NCBI RefSeq assembly: GCF_022647665.1
Contig: NZ_CP071872.1
Location: forward strand, 3,968,001-4,032,000
Reading direction: 5' to 3'
From: Streptomyces formicae
GTDB taxonomy: Bacteria > Actinomycetota > Actinomycetes > Streptomycetales > Streptomycetaceae
DNA length: 64,000 nt
Shown: in pieces, positions 49,567 to 59,249 of the stretch
Layout: every line of letters begins with the position of its first letter
Numbering within the stretch: the stretch's first letter is position 1
Translations under genes and position numbers: made by a program
The notes under the pieces: model-generated
Told to the model about the DNA's origin: nothing
Seen by the model: the letters and a program-made list of their open reading frames with translations, nothing else
The model's database searches: none

Positions 49567-50495
49567 GTGGCTGTGACAGGGAAGGTTCGCCGGTTCTCCG
49601 GCGGCGTGTACGACTTCGGGCTTCACGTGGTGTGGTGCTCGAAGTACCGCTGTCCGGTCCTCGGCGGCCAGGTCGCAGACCGGCTTGGAGGAGCTGGTCC
49701 GGGCCAGGGCGGACGAGCGCGGGTGGGAGATCATCGCGCTCGAGGTGATGCCCGGCCGCGTGCACGTGTTCGTCGGGCACGACCCGAAGTCACTGTCTCC
49801 TACGTGGCCGACCAGTTCAAGGGCTTCACCTCTCGCGTGCTGCGGGCGCAGTTCGGGCACCTCAAGAGCCGCATGCCCACGCTGTGGTCGTCGTCGTACC
49901 TCGCGGCATCGGCCGGCGCGGTGAGCGCGGAATCGGTGCTGCTCGCTCTGCAACGGGGCGCTGCAGGAACGGCGTGACGCCTACCGGCACGTCTCGAGGA
50001 CCGCTGTCCGCTACGGTCACCAGTCCGCGCAGCTCAAGGGGGTCCGGGCGTTCGACCCGGAGCGTCAGGGCCGCTGGCCGTTCTCCGGTCAGCAGGCGCG
50101 TTGAGGCGGTTGGACAAGGCGTTCGCCGTGTTCTTCCGCCGGGTCAGGGCCGGCCGGACACCCGGATACCCCCGGTTCAAGGGCATCGGCCACTTCGACA
50201 CCGTGACCTTCCCGAAGGACGGGGACGGCTGCCGGTGGGATTCCACCCCGCACAATGCACAGACCCGCGTACGCCTGCGAGGTGTTGGGCACGTCCGGGT
50301 GCATCGGCACCGGCCCGTACGAGGCCGGGTCAGGACGGTCTCGGTCAAGCGCGAGGTCAAGCGCGAGGGCAAGCACTGGTACGTCGTGCTCGTCTGTGCC
50401 GAGGTGCCGGCGCAGTCGCTGCCCAGGACGGGCAGCATCGTCGGCATCGGCATGGGGGTGACGCCGGCGATGCGGAGACTGCCTCCCTGGCCATG
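49567..50495 (+). mobile_element. Second IS200/IS605 relic: tnpA and truncated tnpB fused by deletion
   Basis: tnpA begins at a GTG (VYDFGLHVVWCSKYRCPVLGG), shifts frame twice (ADERGWEIIALEVMP, then VADQFKGFTSRVLRA and GHLKSRMPTLWSSSY). Its HUH motif reads RVHVF; the first His is Arg. Directly after AVSAES comes TnpB-type sequence: LQERRDAYRHVSRTAVRYG, LRRLDKAFAVFFRRV, RTPGYPRFKGIGHFDTVTFP and GKHWYVVLVCAEVPAQSLP, ending IGMGVT, where the catalytic Asp of RuvC-I (usually GIDMGV) is Gly. The rest of TnpB is lost. The element is inactive. Confidence 0.7.
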
Positions 50496-50622
50496 ATCGC
50501 GCCCTGAGACCGCTTGGGGCGGTGAGCGATCGGATCGGTGCGCGGCATACGGTTTGCCGTGGGGGAGGGGCGCAGGAGCGCCGGACGAAGAACAGGCGGA
50601 GCTCCGCCCGGGCAGGGTGGGG

Positions 50623-51195
50623 TCACGTCAGACGCAGGACCTGACCGGGGTAGATCACGTCAGGGTGCGCGATGGTGTCGAGGTTGGTGCCGTACAGGGC
50701 ATGCCATCCTCCGGGCACGCGGTGGGCGGTAGCGATGCCGTTCAGGGTGTCGCCGGGCTGTACGCGGTAGGTCCTGCGTGCGGCCGGGGCGTGGGGAACG
50801 GCCGGCACCGGGCCCCGGGCTGTTGCGCGGGCCTTGGGGGCCAGACGGCGCGAGCATACGGGCCAGGCACCCCAGCCCTGGTGTCGCAGAACGCGCTTGG
50901 CGACCGAGATCTGCTCGGCGGGCGATGCCAGATCGGCACGGGGAGCGAAGCGGGTACCTCCGTGTCCCCGCCAGGTCGACGGGGTGAACTGCAGCCCTCC
51001 GTAGAAGCCGTTGCCGGTATTGGCGCGCCAGTTGCCGCTGCTTTCGCAGGCGGCGAGATCCTCCCAGACGTGCTGTGGCGCCGCTTGTGCGGTGCCCGCA
51101 CTCGTGGGGGCGCTCACGGCGCAGGCGAGGACGACAGCGGTCGTGGCCGTGCGCAGACGGCGCCGGAGCCCGGAAAACGGGGGTGAGGTGAACAA
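50623..51195 (-). CDS. rpf: Resuscitation-promoting factor-like protein with LysM domain
   Basis: The 190-residue secreted protein has a signal peptide (RTATTAVVLACAVSAPTSAG, AQAA) and a transglycosylase-like Rpf domain: WEDLAACESSGNWRANTGNG, with catalytic Glu in ACESS, then FYGGLQFTPSTWRGHGG and RFAPRADLASPAEQISVAKR, with a disulfide-type Cys in AWPVCS. A LysM domain follows: RTYRVQPGDTLNGIATAHR and LYGTNLDTIAHPDVIYPGQV. The start is a TTG at 51195 with GGAG at seven bases. Rpf cleaves peptidoglycan and promotes spore germination or wake-up. An unusual structured leader precedes it (see next feature). Confidence 0.9.
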   Translation of the reverse strand: MFTSPPFSGLRRRLRTATTAVVLACAVSAPTSAGTAQAAPQHVWEDLAACESSGNWRANTGNGFYGGLQFTPSTWRGHGGTRFAPRADLASPAEQISVAKRVLRHQGWGAWPVCSRRLAPKARATARGPVPAVPHAPAARRTYRVQPGDTLNGIATAHRVPGGWHALYGTNLDTIAHPDVIYPGQVLRLT

Positions 51196-51212
51196 AGCAG
51201 AACTCCTTGACA

Positions 51213-51260
51213 GGGAACGGGGGGACGCCCGTTCCCCGCCGGTGAACGGCGGGGAACGGG
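51213..51260 (-). promoter_or_regulatory. Two mutually exclusive hairpins in the rpf leader
   Basis: On the transcript, CCCGTTCCCCGCC (51260-51248) pairs perfectly with GGCGGGGAACGGG (51240-51228) over a 7-base loop. The same GGGAACGGG (51236-51228) pairs perfectly with CCCGTTCCC (51221-51213), just upstream of the GGAG ribosome site at 51203-51206. Only one stem can form at a time. This is the architecture of an attenuator or riboswitch expression platform. The leader upstream is over 150 bases long, starting after a possible TTGACA (near 51410). Confidence 0.65.
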
Positions 51261-51420
51261 ATGAGTGCCGCGTCGGGAGAAGCCGTACGCGTCACATCGC
51301 CGGTCGTGGCCCTGGGAGACGGGCCGGCGCCGGAGCACGTCGCGTCCGAACTGACGGACCGTGAGGGCGACATGCAGGCCGATCCTGACATTCCATGGAA
51401 AATATTGTCAAGAAGTTCAT

Positions 51421-53877
51421 AACTATCTAAATCGGGCACGCCTGGTGGTGCGTGCCGACACCCCGCCCGGGTGCCGGTCAGGGGAGCCGCCGGCATCACG
51501 AGAGGCTCCGGGGCAGGGGCGGACGGGAGACAGGGCGTGAGGAAGGCATCGCGGATACCGGCTTCGGGCGCTGGGCGAGCGGCCGCCCGGCTGTCCTGCG
51601 GGCGCGGACCTGCCGCGCGCGGATACCGTAGAATTTCCGCAGGCGGACGAGGCGCTGTGGATCAAGTGCCGCCCTCCGCCCGGCGCGACGCCCCGTTGCC
51701 TCGACGCGGCTCCTCGGAATTCCCGGCGATCATCGCAATTGACTCTCGCCGGATTGAAACCGTGTGGTCGTTGTGCGGCGGCAGTCCTTGCGGAATCAGT
51801 CGCTTGGCGGTCAGGCAAAAGAGGCGAAGGGCTTTCCGGGCGAGCTCAGTTGGCCTGCCGTGTCCCCTTCCGTCCCGCGGGGCCGGTTGCCGGCGGATGC
51901 TTCCTTTCCAGGACTCCATCGGAGGGAACCCGGCGCGATAACTGTGAATTCCTCCACTCGCCCCGCCGTGAGGGCCTTACGGCAGTACCGGCTTGATGCC
52001 GTGGCGCGCAACCGGGTTGCGGCCGATTACCGCGGTGCAAGGCGACGGGAGGCGGCGGTTGAAATCGGCAGCATGAATGTGATGGCCTTCCCGGTAACCG
52101 AAGCCTTTGGACCTGACAGGGAGCCGCAGACCTGCACTTGGTATCGCCGCACCAGGCGAGCAGCGCTTCAGCCGCTGGTTTTGCCGCTCCTGCCGACGTT
52201 TGCCCCAACTCGCGTATGCAGGCGGTGAGGTGTGAGCCTCACGACTCCCTACGTGTCCCAGAAGAGGCCGAACAGGCCGACTCCGATTCCCCAGCAGCCA
52301 GCTGAACTGCCCGATCCGGCCGTAGATGATCAGCAGCTGCCCGAACGCATAAGGTACCCATCACAGATGCATCGCTCTTGTGTCCGCCGACCTGACCATG
52401 CAACCCGTCGGGCCCACCATCAAGGACTCGGAACATCTCGCTTCCGTGGCTGCGAACAGCAGGCCCCCTCCGGCACGGGTCAGAACTGCCCGGCCAAGGG
52501 AATCCCCCCCGCCTATCGGAGAGCAACGCAGCCGCAGACCTGCGGCCCGAGCGGTCCGGCGCGCGCACGAGAACGACTCACACCCTGCCCCGGTGACCGA
52601 AAGGCGCGCAAGCCGGGTGCTGCTGTCCCAGGCAGTTGTCCCTACCGGGACACGGATCCTCGTAGACAAGACCTCGGAGACAAGACCCTCGGAGGGCAAC
52701 TCCTCCTGCTGAAAGGCCGGTTTCCGGCCCCGCCAGGTGACGTCCCGGCACGCCCGTGGCACCCTCGGGCGTGCCGGACAACGCACGCCGCTCACCCCGG
52801 ACGCCCACCCCACCCGGGTGGTCCGGGGCATGGCTGCGCCTGCGAAGCGGTGCACGGGCTCGACGCACGTCCTCGCCGAAGGCAGCCTCACCGCGGCATG
52901 CCCCGCTCTGTCGCCCCTTTCCTGCGCCCACCGACCGCCTTGCAGCCCGTTCCGGCGCGGCGGACCGGCTCCGGTGTCCTGCTCTGGTCGTCTCCCAGTC
53001 CACGCCGGTCCGGTGGCCGCGTACGGCGCCGTCGTGCGGCGCCCCGCGGGCGAAGGCCCCTCCCCTCTGCGCTGAGGGACTCTGCTCTCCCGCGTCTGTC
53101 CTGCCCTTATCGGTGACCGTGCGCCACCCAACAGCCCAGGAAGCGCTGAGAACCACGTTCGTGCCCGCCGGCGCAGGAGTGATGAGGCCGCCGACCCGGT
53201 CGCATGCTGACCGACCGGACCGATGGCCGACGAGGGCGGCTCTGCCACGAAGCCTCAACCGGCCGAGGTGATGGGCGACAGGCTGCCCCGGGCGGGATCC
53301 ACACGCCGCCGCGCACGTCCGAGCTGGTCGCTGGTCCCTCTGGCGCGGCCCGCGGCCCCCGGCACCAGGCCTGCCGCAGTCACCGCACACAACGAGGTCA
53401 CAGCAGAACAGAGCTGTGACCTCGTCATCATCAACGCGATTGCCGTACGGCCGCGTTTGCTGGAGTGGTGTGCCGGCGGCCACTCGGCGGTCTCGTTCTG
53501 AGGGCGTGCGGGGGCGCATTGTCTGGTGCGGTCAATGTGCTGATCTCTTCCGGCCCTTCGGCATGCTGAAGATCAGCTGGCGGTCGCTGGTTGTTGTTGA
53601 TCCGGGCACTCGCTCCGGCGCCGGGACAAGCGCCCGGATCAGGCGGGAGCCGTACACCACTCCTCAGGAGCAACCCGCCGTACCAGAGGCTCCCGCCCCC
53701 TCTTTTTCAGGTGATTCACGCACGGGATCGGCCCAGCTTCGCGCCCGCGCCCCCTGCCTCGCCGGAGTGCGGCCGGCGCGACAGGGGGCCTTGGAGCGGA
53801 TCCTATGCTGCGATGTCGATGCCCCGCCGCCCCGCACGGGACTGGCCCGTTCCTGGCCGCGGCGGCAGGGGGCGAGT
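51421..53877. other. Long stretch without a supportable gene
   Basis: About 2.4 kb with only Arg/Ala/Pro-rich shadow frames. The minus strand near 52251-52345 spells IYGRIGQFSWLLG and, one frame over, GVGLFGLFWDT before a stop; this looks like the tail of a lost small membrane protein. Nothing else can be assigned. Confidence 0.45.
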
Positions 53878-54054
53878 TCACTTGGACGCGAGTTCGTAGT
53901 GTGTGTTCTTCCGGTACTTCTCGAGGCCCTCGTGGATGACTCGGGCCAGTTCTTCGATGGAGTCCTTCCCCTGGGAGAACAGGCGGTTGCCGTCGCTGAG
54001 GATCACCAGGGAGTAGGAGGCGCCTTCGGCGTGGAAGGTGCCGATGCTGCGCAT
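53878..54054 (-). CDS. Small protein of unknown function, perhaps truncated
   Basis: A 58-residue frame starts at an ATG with GGAG eight bases before it: MRSIGTFHAEGASYSLVILS, then DGNRLFSQGKDSIEELARV and GLEKYRKNTHYELASK. It reads as a real protein segment, but its start falls exactly where plus-strand helicase sequence begins, so the original N-terminus may have been cut off by a rearrangement. I recognise no family. Confidence 0.45.
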   Translation of the reverse strand: MRSIGTFHAEGASYSLVILSDGNRLFSQGKDSIEELARVIHEGLEKYRKNTHYELASK

Positions 54055-54055
54055 G

Positions 54056-55874
54056 GCCCTGCTCCAGGCCGCACTGCTGGAGCACGCGGCACAGCGGAAT
54101 CTGCACACCACCATGGTGTTCCACCAGCGAGTGGAAGAAGCCGCGGCGTTCGCCGAGCAGATGCCGGCGACCGCCGCCGAGCTGTACACCGCTGAGGCAT
54201 CCGCGGCGGCGCTGGCCGAGGCGGAGGAGCTGCCCGCGTCGTCGATCCACGCAGAGCTGTACGAGCTGGAGGAGAGCCGTCACGTGCCCCCGGAGCGGGG
54301 TGTGGGCGGACTGGCTCTGCGGGACCATCCCATCGCGCACCGGCGGACGGTGATCCACCGGTTCGCCAACGGCATCGACGCCCACAACCGACGCGTACAC
54401 CGGGCGTTCCTCTCCTCGGTACGGGCGCTCGGGGTCGGGGTCGACATCACCGACTGCGCGGAGTGGAAGCGGTCTGCATCGTCGGTTCGCGCAGCTCCCA
54501 AGTCGACGTCGTGCAGAACATCGGGCGGGCGCTGCGTCCGAATCCGGACGGCACGATGAAGACGGCGCGGGTCATCATCCCGGTCTTCCTGCAGCCCGGG
54601 GAGGACCCGAAGGACATGATCGCCTCCGCCAGCTACCAGCCCCTCGTCGACATCCTCCAAGCCCTGCGCTCACACTCCGAACGCATGGTCGACCAACTCG
54701 CCTCACGCGCCCTGACCCACGCACCGAACGCCACCGCACCCACGTCCGCCCCTCCCCCGCGACCGCGGCCATCCCGGAGAACGCGGACATACCCGAGGAT
54801 GCCAGCGAGGAACAGCAGGAGGTCGACCGCGTCACCCAGATCGTGGTCAACTTCGCCTCCCCCCGCGACGCCGCCGACATCGCCGCCCTCACCCGCTGCC
54901 GCGTCATCCGCCCCAATCCCTCGTCTGGCTGGAGGGCTACCAGGCCCTGCTCCGCTGGCGCACCGAGAACCGCATCACCGGCCTGCACGCCGTTCCCTAT
55001 GACGTCGAGACCGAGGCCGGGACGACGAAGGCGTTCCCGCTTGGCCGATGGGTGCATCAGCAGCGAAAAGCGCTGCGGGCCGGTGAACTCGACCCCCACC
55101 GCAAGAATCTCCTCGACGACGCCGGGATGGTCTGGGAACCCGGCGACGAAGCCTGGGAAAACAAACTCGCCGCACTCCGCTCCTACCACCGGACCACCGG
55201 ACACCTCGCACCCCGACAAGACGCCCTCTGGGGCGAAGGCGAAGCCGACACCGAGCAGCTGGCCATCGGACAACTCCTCGCCAACCTCCGCCGCAAAGAC
55301 GGCCTCGGCAAAGACCCCGAACGAGCCGCCGCACGCGCGGCACAGCTCACCGAGATCGACCCCGACTGGAACTGCCCCTGGCCCTCGACTGGCAACGCCA
55401 CCACCGCGTACTCGTCCACCTCGCCGCCGACGAACCCCATGGCCACCTCCCCCACATCGCACCCGGCGTACACATGGACGGCGACGACATCGGACGATGG
55501 CTCCAGCAGCAGCGCAAGCCAGGCATCTGGAAGCTGCTGTCGACCGAGCAGCAGGAACGGCTCACCAAGCTGGGCATCAAGCCATTTGAAGCGCCGTCTC
55601 AGGTCCCGGCGACCTCGCGTTCAACGAAGGGTCCGAGTAGGGCGCAGCAGGCATTCCAACGCGGACTGGCAGCCCTCACGCAGTGGGGTAGAACTAGAAG
55701 GCCCCGACCGGCCGGTGCCAAGGAGCCACAGTGAGCAGATCGCGGTCGACGGCCAGACGGAACCCGGTGACCGTGAAACTGGGCGTATGGGTCTCCAACA
55801 CCAAGACCCGCCGCGACAAACTCGCTCCCGAGCAACTCGACGCACTCCGGGAACTCGGCGTGGAATGGGCGTAG
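54056..55874 (+). pseudogene. Helicase with Helicase-Associated repeats: C-terminal relic, many frameshifts
   Basis: Successive frames spell the last two thirds of a large Streptomyces DEAD/DEAH helicase-like protein. It reads MALLQAALLEHAAQRNLHTT, AELYTAEASAAALAEAEELP and FLSSVRALGVGVDIT, then QVDVVQNIGRALRPNPDG (motif VI). Helicase-associated repeats follow: FPLGRWVHQQRKALRAGELD, AIGQLLANLRRKDGLGKDPE, IGRWLQQQRKPGIWKLLS and VKLGVWVSNTKTRRDKL, with the stop at 55874. At least five frame changes occur (near 54300, 54465, 54770, 54920, 55385, 55735). The N-terminal Walker A/B half is absent. This is a true pseudogene. Confidence 0.8.
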
Positions 55875-55947
55875 AACGGATAGCGAGGGGGTCGGAGGAC
55901 GCTGCAGTCAGTTGCTCTCTGGCCCCACGCCGTGTCACAGGAGTAGG

Positions 55948-56757
55948 TCAGATCGGCCCTTCGCACTCGTCGATCCAGTGCGCGAGGAGGCTTAGGGCTG
56001 CGAGGCGTTCCAGTGCCTGCTGGGCAGTCATCTCGTCGGAGGCCGCATGGGTGGCGGTGTTGCGGACGGTCATGTTGAGTCCGGGCGCGTACTTGGACAG
56101 ACCGTTCTGCATGGAGCTGACCGTGCGGTCAGTCGGGTCTCCGGGCCACGTAAGCACCGGACTCTTGGCGTTGAAGACCTTCTCGTAGACGTTGGTGGCG
56201 TCCATGTTGGCCAGCCCGGTGCGGGTCTTTAGCTGGGAGATGAGGGTTTCCGCGGCGCTTTGGACGGCGAGGCGGAAGTGGCCATCGAGCCAGAGCTTCC
56301 GGGCGGCTCCCCAGATCGTCGGGTGCATCGCCTCCACTCCGGTGGTCGGAGGGAGTTCAGCCTCCGCCTTGTCCGTCAGCGCCTCCAGACGGCCCAGGAT
56401 CTGCTCTGCGGAGTCCAGCACGTCGCTCGGTTCGAGCAACGGCTTCGGGGTGATGACAGTCTTCCAGGTCGCGATCGGGTCCACAGGCTTAGGGAAGCCG
56501 GTGACTCCTATGTACATCTGGGTCAAGCCGGGGGCCGCCGACGCGCGGCCGGCTGCGCGTGCCACCCGATCCGCGGCGGCCTGGAGCTCTTCAGGCGATA
56601 CGCCATCCCGGGCGACTGCGGCAGGCAGGAGGCCACGCCCGAAACCCGCGTCCTTCGTCTCCGTGTGGAGCTCCATGAATGCCTTGAAGGCGTCTTTGAA
56701 CTCGGTCACAGCTTCTGCGGTCTTGCGGAGGTACTCGGGGTTCCGGGAGGCGTCCAT
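55948..56757 (-). CDS. TIGR02391 (Ymh) family protein
   Basis: The 269-residue protein has a variable N-terminal helical half (EYLRKTAEAVTEFKDAFKAF) and a C-terminal TIGR02391 domain: MHPTIWGAARKLWLDGHFRL, VQSAAETLISQLKTRTGL, MQNGLSKYAPGLNMTVRNT and LERLAALSLLAHWIDECE. The motif R-N-x3-H in TVRNTATH resembles the catalytic R-x4-H of HEPN ribonucleases. Such proteins are scattered on mobile and defence regions. The ATG at 56757 begins directly before the helix. It stands at the left edge of the island of PIN, AlbA_2, HEPN and OLD genes. RNase activity is inference. Confidence 0.75.
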   Translation of the reverse strand: MDASRNPEYLRKTAEAVTEFKDAFKAFMELHTETKDAGFGRGLLPAAVARDGVSPEELQAAADRVARAAGRASAAPGLTQMYIGVTGFPKPVDPIATWKTVITPKPLLEPSDVLDSAEQILGRLEALTDKAEAELPPTTGVEAMHPTIWGAARKLWLDGHFRLAVQSAAETLISQLKTRTGLANMDATNVYEKVFNAKSPVLTWPGDPTDRTVSSMQNGLSKYAPGLNMTVRNTATHAASDEMTAQQALERLAALSLLAHWIDECEGPI

Positions 56758-56799
56758 GCCGCTGATCGTGTCACGGGCCCGGAAGGTTGGTACCCGACG

Positions 56800-56925
56800 A
56801 TGCCGAACCAACGGTGCGGCACCACCATGATGAATGCGACAAAGTCGCTGTACAAGGACGGTACCTGCACCTGCGACCTCATCAAGCAGTACGGACCGCC
56901 CTCCGGACGGGACGACTCCTACTGA
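56800..56925 (+). CDS. Small cysteine-containing ORF
   Basis: A 41-residue frame begins MPNQRCGTTMMNATKSLYKD and continues GTCTCDLIKQYGP with three cysteines, third positions mostly G or C. It reads away from the TIGR02391 start (42 bases away). AAGG lies 14 bases before the ATG, which is far. It could be a small regulator or an old gene end. Confidence 0.3.
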   Translation: MPNQRCGTTMMNATKSLYKDGTCTCDLIKQYGPPSGRDDSY

Positions 56926-57319
56926 GCATTTCCCCTGGAGCGGGCCTTTCTTCGGGCCTGGGGTCTCGTGTTGTCGGGTTCGGGAGCGCAGTCGTACTGA
57001 CCGCGTAGGCCGCTGGCCGTCACGGGAGGAGTCGTCACCCCGCGACCGGCTCGGACCGGACTCGCCGCCGCGTTCTCTCAGGTACGGAGTCACGACGTGA
57101 ACTATCCAAGTGTTGGGCTCTAGAACATCAAAGATCACAGTCTGAAGCGTTAAAGGTTCCAGGTGCCAAGTACGTGCCTGCCTGCAGCTTCGGTCACCAA
57201 TGGATTCCTATCGGGGTCATTAGTTATCCAAGGTGTTCCGATAGCCCGGTCTGAACGGGAGGCGGCCAAGCGGCCGCACCTGGAGTTCGACACCCGCTTC
57301 GTACGACCGATCGGTGAAC

Positions 57320-58160
57320 ATGGACTCCGTGAACACCGAACTGACCGTGCTCAAGAGGGACATGGCTGTGAGCCAGGACGACACGATACGGATGCTGCTG
57401 GAGCAGTCCAAGCGCACCGGCCGTGCCGTCCTCATCCGGCGTGCCTTCGTCCAGGATGCCGATCCCGGCCTCCGCCTGGTCACGCGGCCCGGCCCGTTCT
57501 CCAAGATGCTGCGCAGTAACGAGCGGCTGGACCTTTTCCTCCTGATCCACTGCGTCACCGCGCGCGCAGACTGGGGTGTCACTCACCGTTCCGAGACCTG
57601 GGGCCGCGCCGCGGGGATCTCCTTCGCCACCAACGGCACAGCGAGCGCCGCGGTCTCCCGGCACCTGCACAAGCTCAAGGAACTGAAGCTGATCAGCACC
57701 GAGCCGTACGGCCGCATGGTGAAGATCACCAAGTTGCTCGAGGACGGCTCCGGCGACCCGTACACGCTGCCGTCGGGCGACAAGGAGGGCTCCCGCAAGA
57801 GCACCTACTTCAAAGTGCCGTTCGCGTACTGGGAGCAGCACTACTACCGGAAGCTGTCGATGCCGGCGAAGGCGATGCTGCTCATACTCATGAGCCAGCG
57901 CAGTCCGTCCTTCGCCCTGCACAAGGCCAGGGAATACGCGCTCTGGTACGGGGTCTCCCCGTCAACGGTCGGGCGCGGCATCGAGGAGCTGAAGAAGAAG
58001 CGCCTGCTGTACGAGTTCCTCTCCGAGCACTGGACGGCGGTCGCAGCCGCCGTATGCGCGCCTCGCCCGTACCGCGGGCTACGGCATCCTCCGCGGCGCC
58101 GCCGGCGCCCTGGGCGCGAGCGGGACCGGGTGGGTCATCTGGTGGATCCAGCAGCACTGA
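57320..58160 (+). CDS. Winged-helix DNA-binding protein, frameshift near the C-terminus
   Basis: About 280 residues. A helical start (MDSVNTELTVLKRDMAVSQD) is followed by a winged helix (NERLDLFLLIHCVTARADWG, AVSRHLHKLKELKLIST) and a second one: KLSMPAKAMLLILMSQRSP, YGVSPSTVGRGIEELKKKRLL. The pairing resembles replication initiators of plasmids and integrative elements, and also some regulators. Near 58045 the frame shifts by one; the other frame continues YARLARTAGYGILRGAAG and TGWVIWWIQQH to a stop at 58160, a plausible hydrophobic tail. In the unshifted frame the protein ends in Arg-rich sequence at 58171. It precedes the PIN gene, convergently. Confidence 0.6.
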
Positions 58161-58255
58161 CCCGGCGCTGATCCCCCCGGCCTGGTGGTCCCGGTCGTCC
58201 AAGACCGGGACCACCAGGTCCGCCTGTACTCCCGGATGACCGGTGAAGTGCAGGC

Positions 58256-59145
58256 TCACTCAGGGGGCGCCTCGATGAACGGCAGCCCTACTGCGGCGAG
58301 CTTCGTCTGGAGGTTGATGTCCCTGGTGGCCACGTAGATCGCGGAGCCGGGATGTCGGGACTGCAGCAGCAGCGTGGAGGCCACGAGACGGTCGTCGGGC
58401 ACATCCAGGTCGAGCCAGTTCGGCAGCTTGTCGCCCTTGGCTCTATGTGCTCGAAGACGGCGTGCACATCGCCGGCCACCTTTACGCCGCGCAACACGTT
58501 GCCGTTGGTCCGCAGCCCCTTCAGACGACGGTCCGCCTTCTTCGCGGCCTCCCGGAGATCCGGAGTACGGCCGCTGAGCTTCTTGTCGTCCAGCTCCCGC
58601 AGCACCACCGGGAGCAGATGAACCATGTACCGCCTGCCGAGCACGGATGTGTAGACCGCCACATCCGGGTCATCGAGCAGCATGTTCGTATCGACGGCGA
58701 CTCGTACCGGCCAGTCGTCGGCGGGCAGGAGTTCGCCCAGTTCCCGGAGCGCGGCCACTGCTTTCTTGACCTTGTCAACGGCCCCGTCGATGGTGGCTGG
58801 CACGGTCTTGTCCCGGGGCGCTCAAGCCAGCGCTGTAGCAGGGCGAGGGCCCCGTCGAGGCGCTTGGTGACCTCCGGGGTCGGGTGTGGGAACAACAACC
58901 GAAACAGCGGCTCCCAGTCCCGTACGCGCCCCAGCAGTTCCATCCTTCTCGCCTCGATCTCGGAGTTGCTGGGCACCCAGCCCCACTTGGCAGCGCCGAT
59001 GTGAACGAAGCCGTCGGACCTGCGGTTCGGATCAACGTTTCGGATCTGTGAGTCCGCGAGGATCGCCAGGAAGTCCGCTTCGATCAGGTCCAGGTCCTCG
59101 AAGAGGCGGTCCAGGTATGTCGGCGGGGCTTGCGTCGATGCCATC
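58256..59145 (-). pseudogene. PIN-domain nuclease with helical N-terminal domain, two frameshifts
   Basis: The gene is read in three frames, about 297 residues. First come MASTQAPPTYLDRLFEDLDL, SQIRNVDPNRRSDGFVHIG and VTKRLDGALALLQRWLERPG. After a shift near 58812 (GGG run) follow VPATIDGAVDKVKKAVAALR and the PIN core VRVAVDTNMLLDDPDV, LLPVVLRELDDKKLSG. After another near 58433 come LPNWLDLDVPDDRLVASTLL and AIYVATRDINLQTKLAAVG. Acidic PIN residues are intact (D in VDTN, E in RELDD, D in PDDR and TRDIN). The protein should be an endoribonuclease. It diverges from the AlbA_2 gene. Both shifts sit at homopolymers, so it may be intact. Confidence 0.7.
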
Positions 59146-59249
59146 CGCTGATGATGCCCCATGCCTCTGGTGATGCAAGAGATGTCGCTGGTCGACGTAC
59201 CGTGCTACATGGGGCGGGCGAGAGGTCCGTACGCGTAGGCTCCGGCGGC
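59146..59249. promoter_or_regulatory. Shared intergenic region between the PIN and AlbA_2 genes
   Basis: A 104-base gap between two divergent starts must hold both promoters. It includes GATGCAAGAGATGTCG and GTACCGTGCTACATGG, somewhat less G+C-rich than the genes. No clear operator is visible. Confidence 0.4.

Noticed and set aside
51196..51420. ydaO-type c-di-AMP riboswitch in the rpf leader
   Set aside because: The conserved core of that class could not be found by eye; kept only as a leader with alternative hairpins.
52232..53519. Several 250-310-residue frames on both strands
   Set aside because: No start context and Arg/Pro/Ala shadow composition; mutually antisense.
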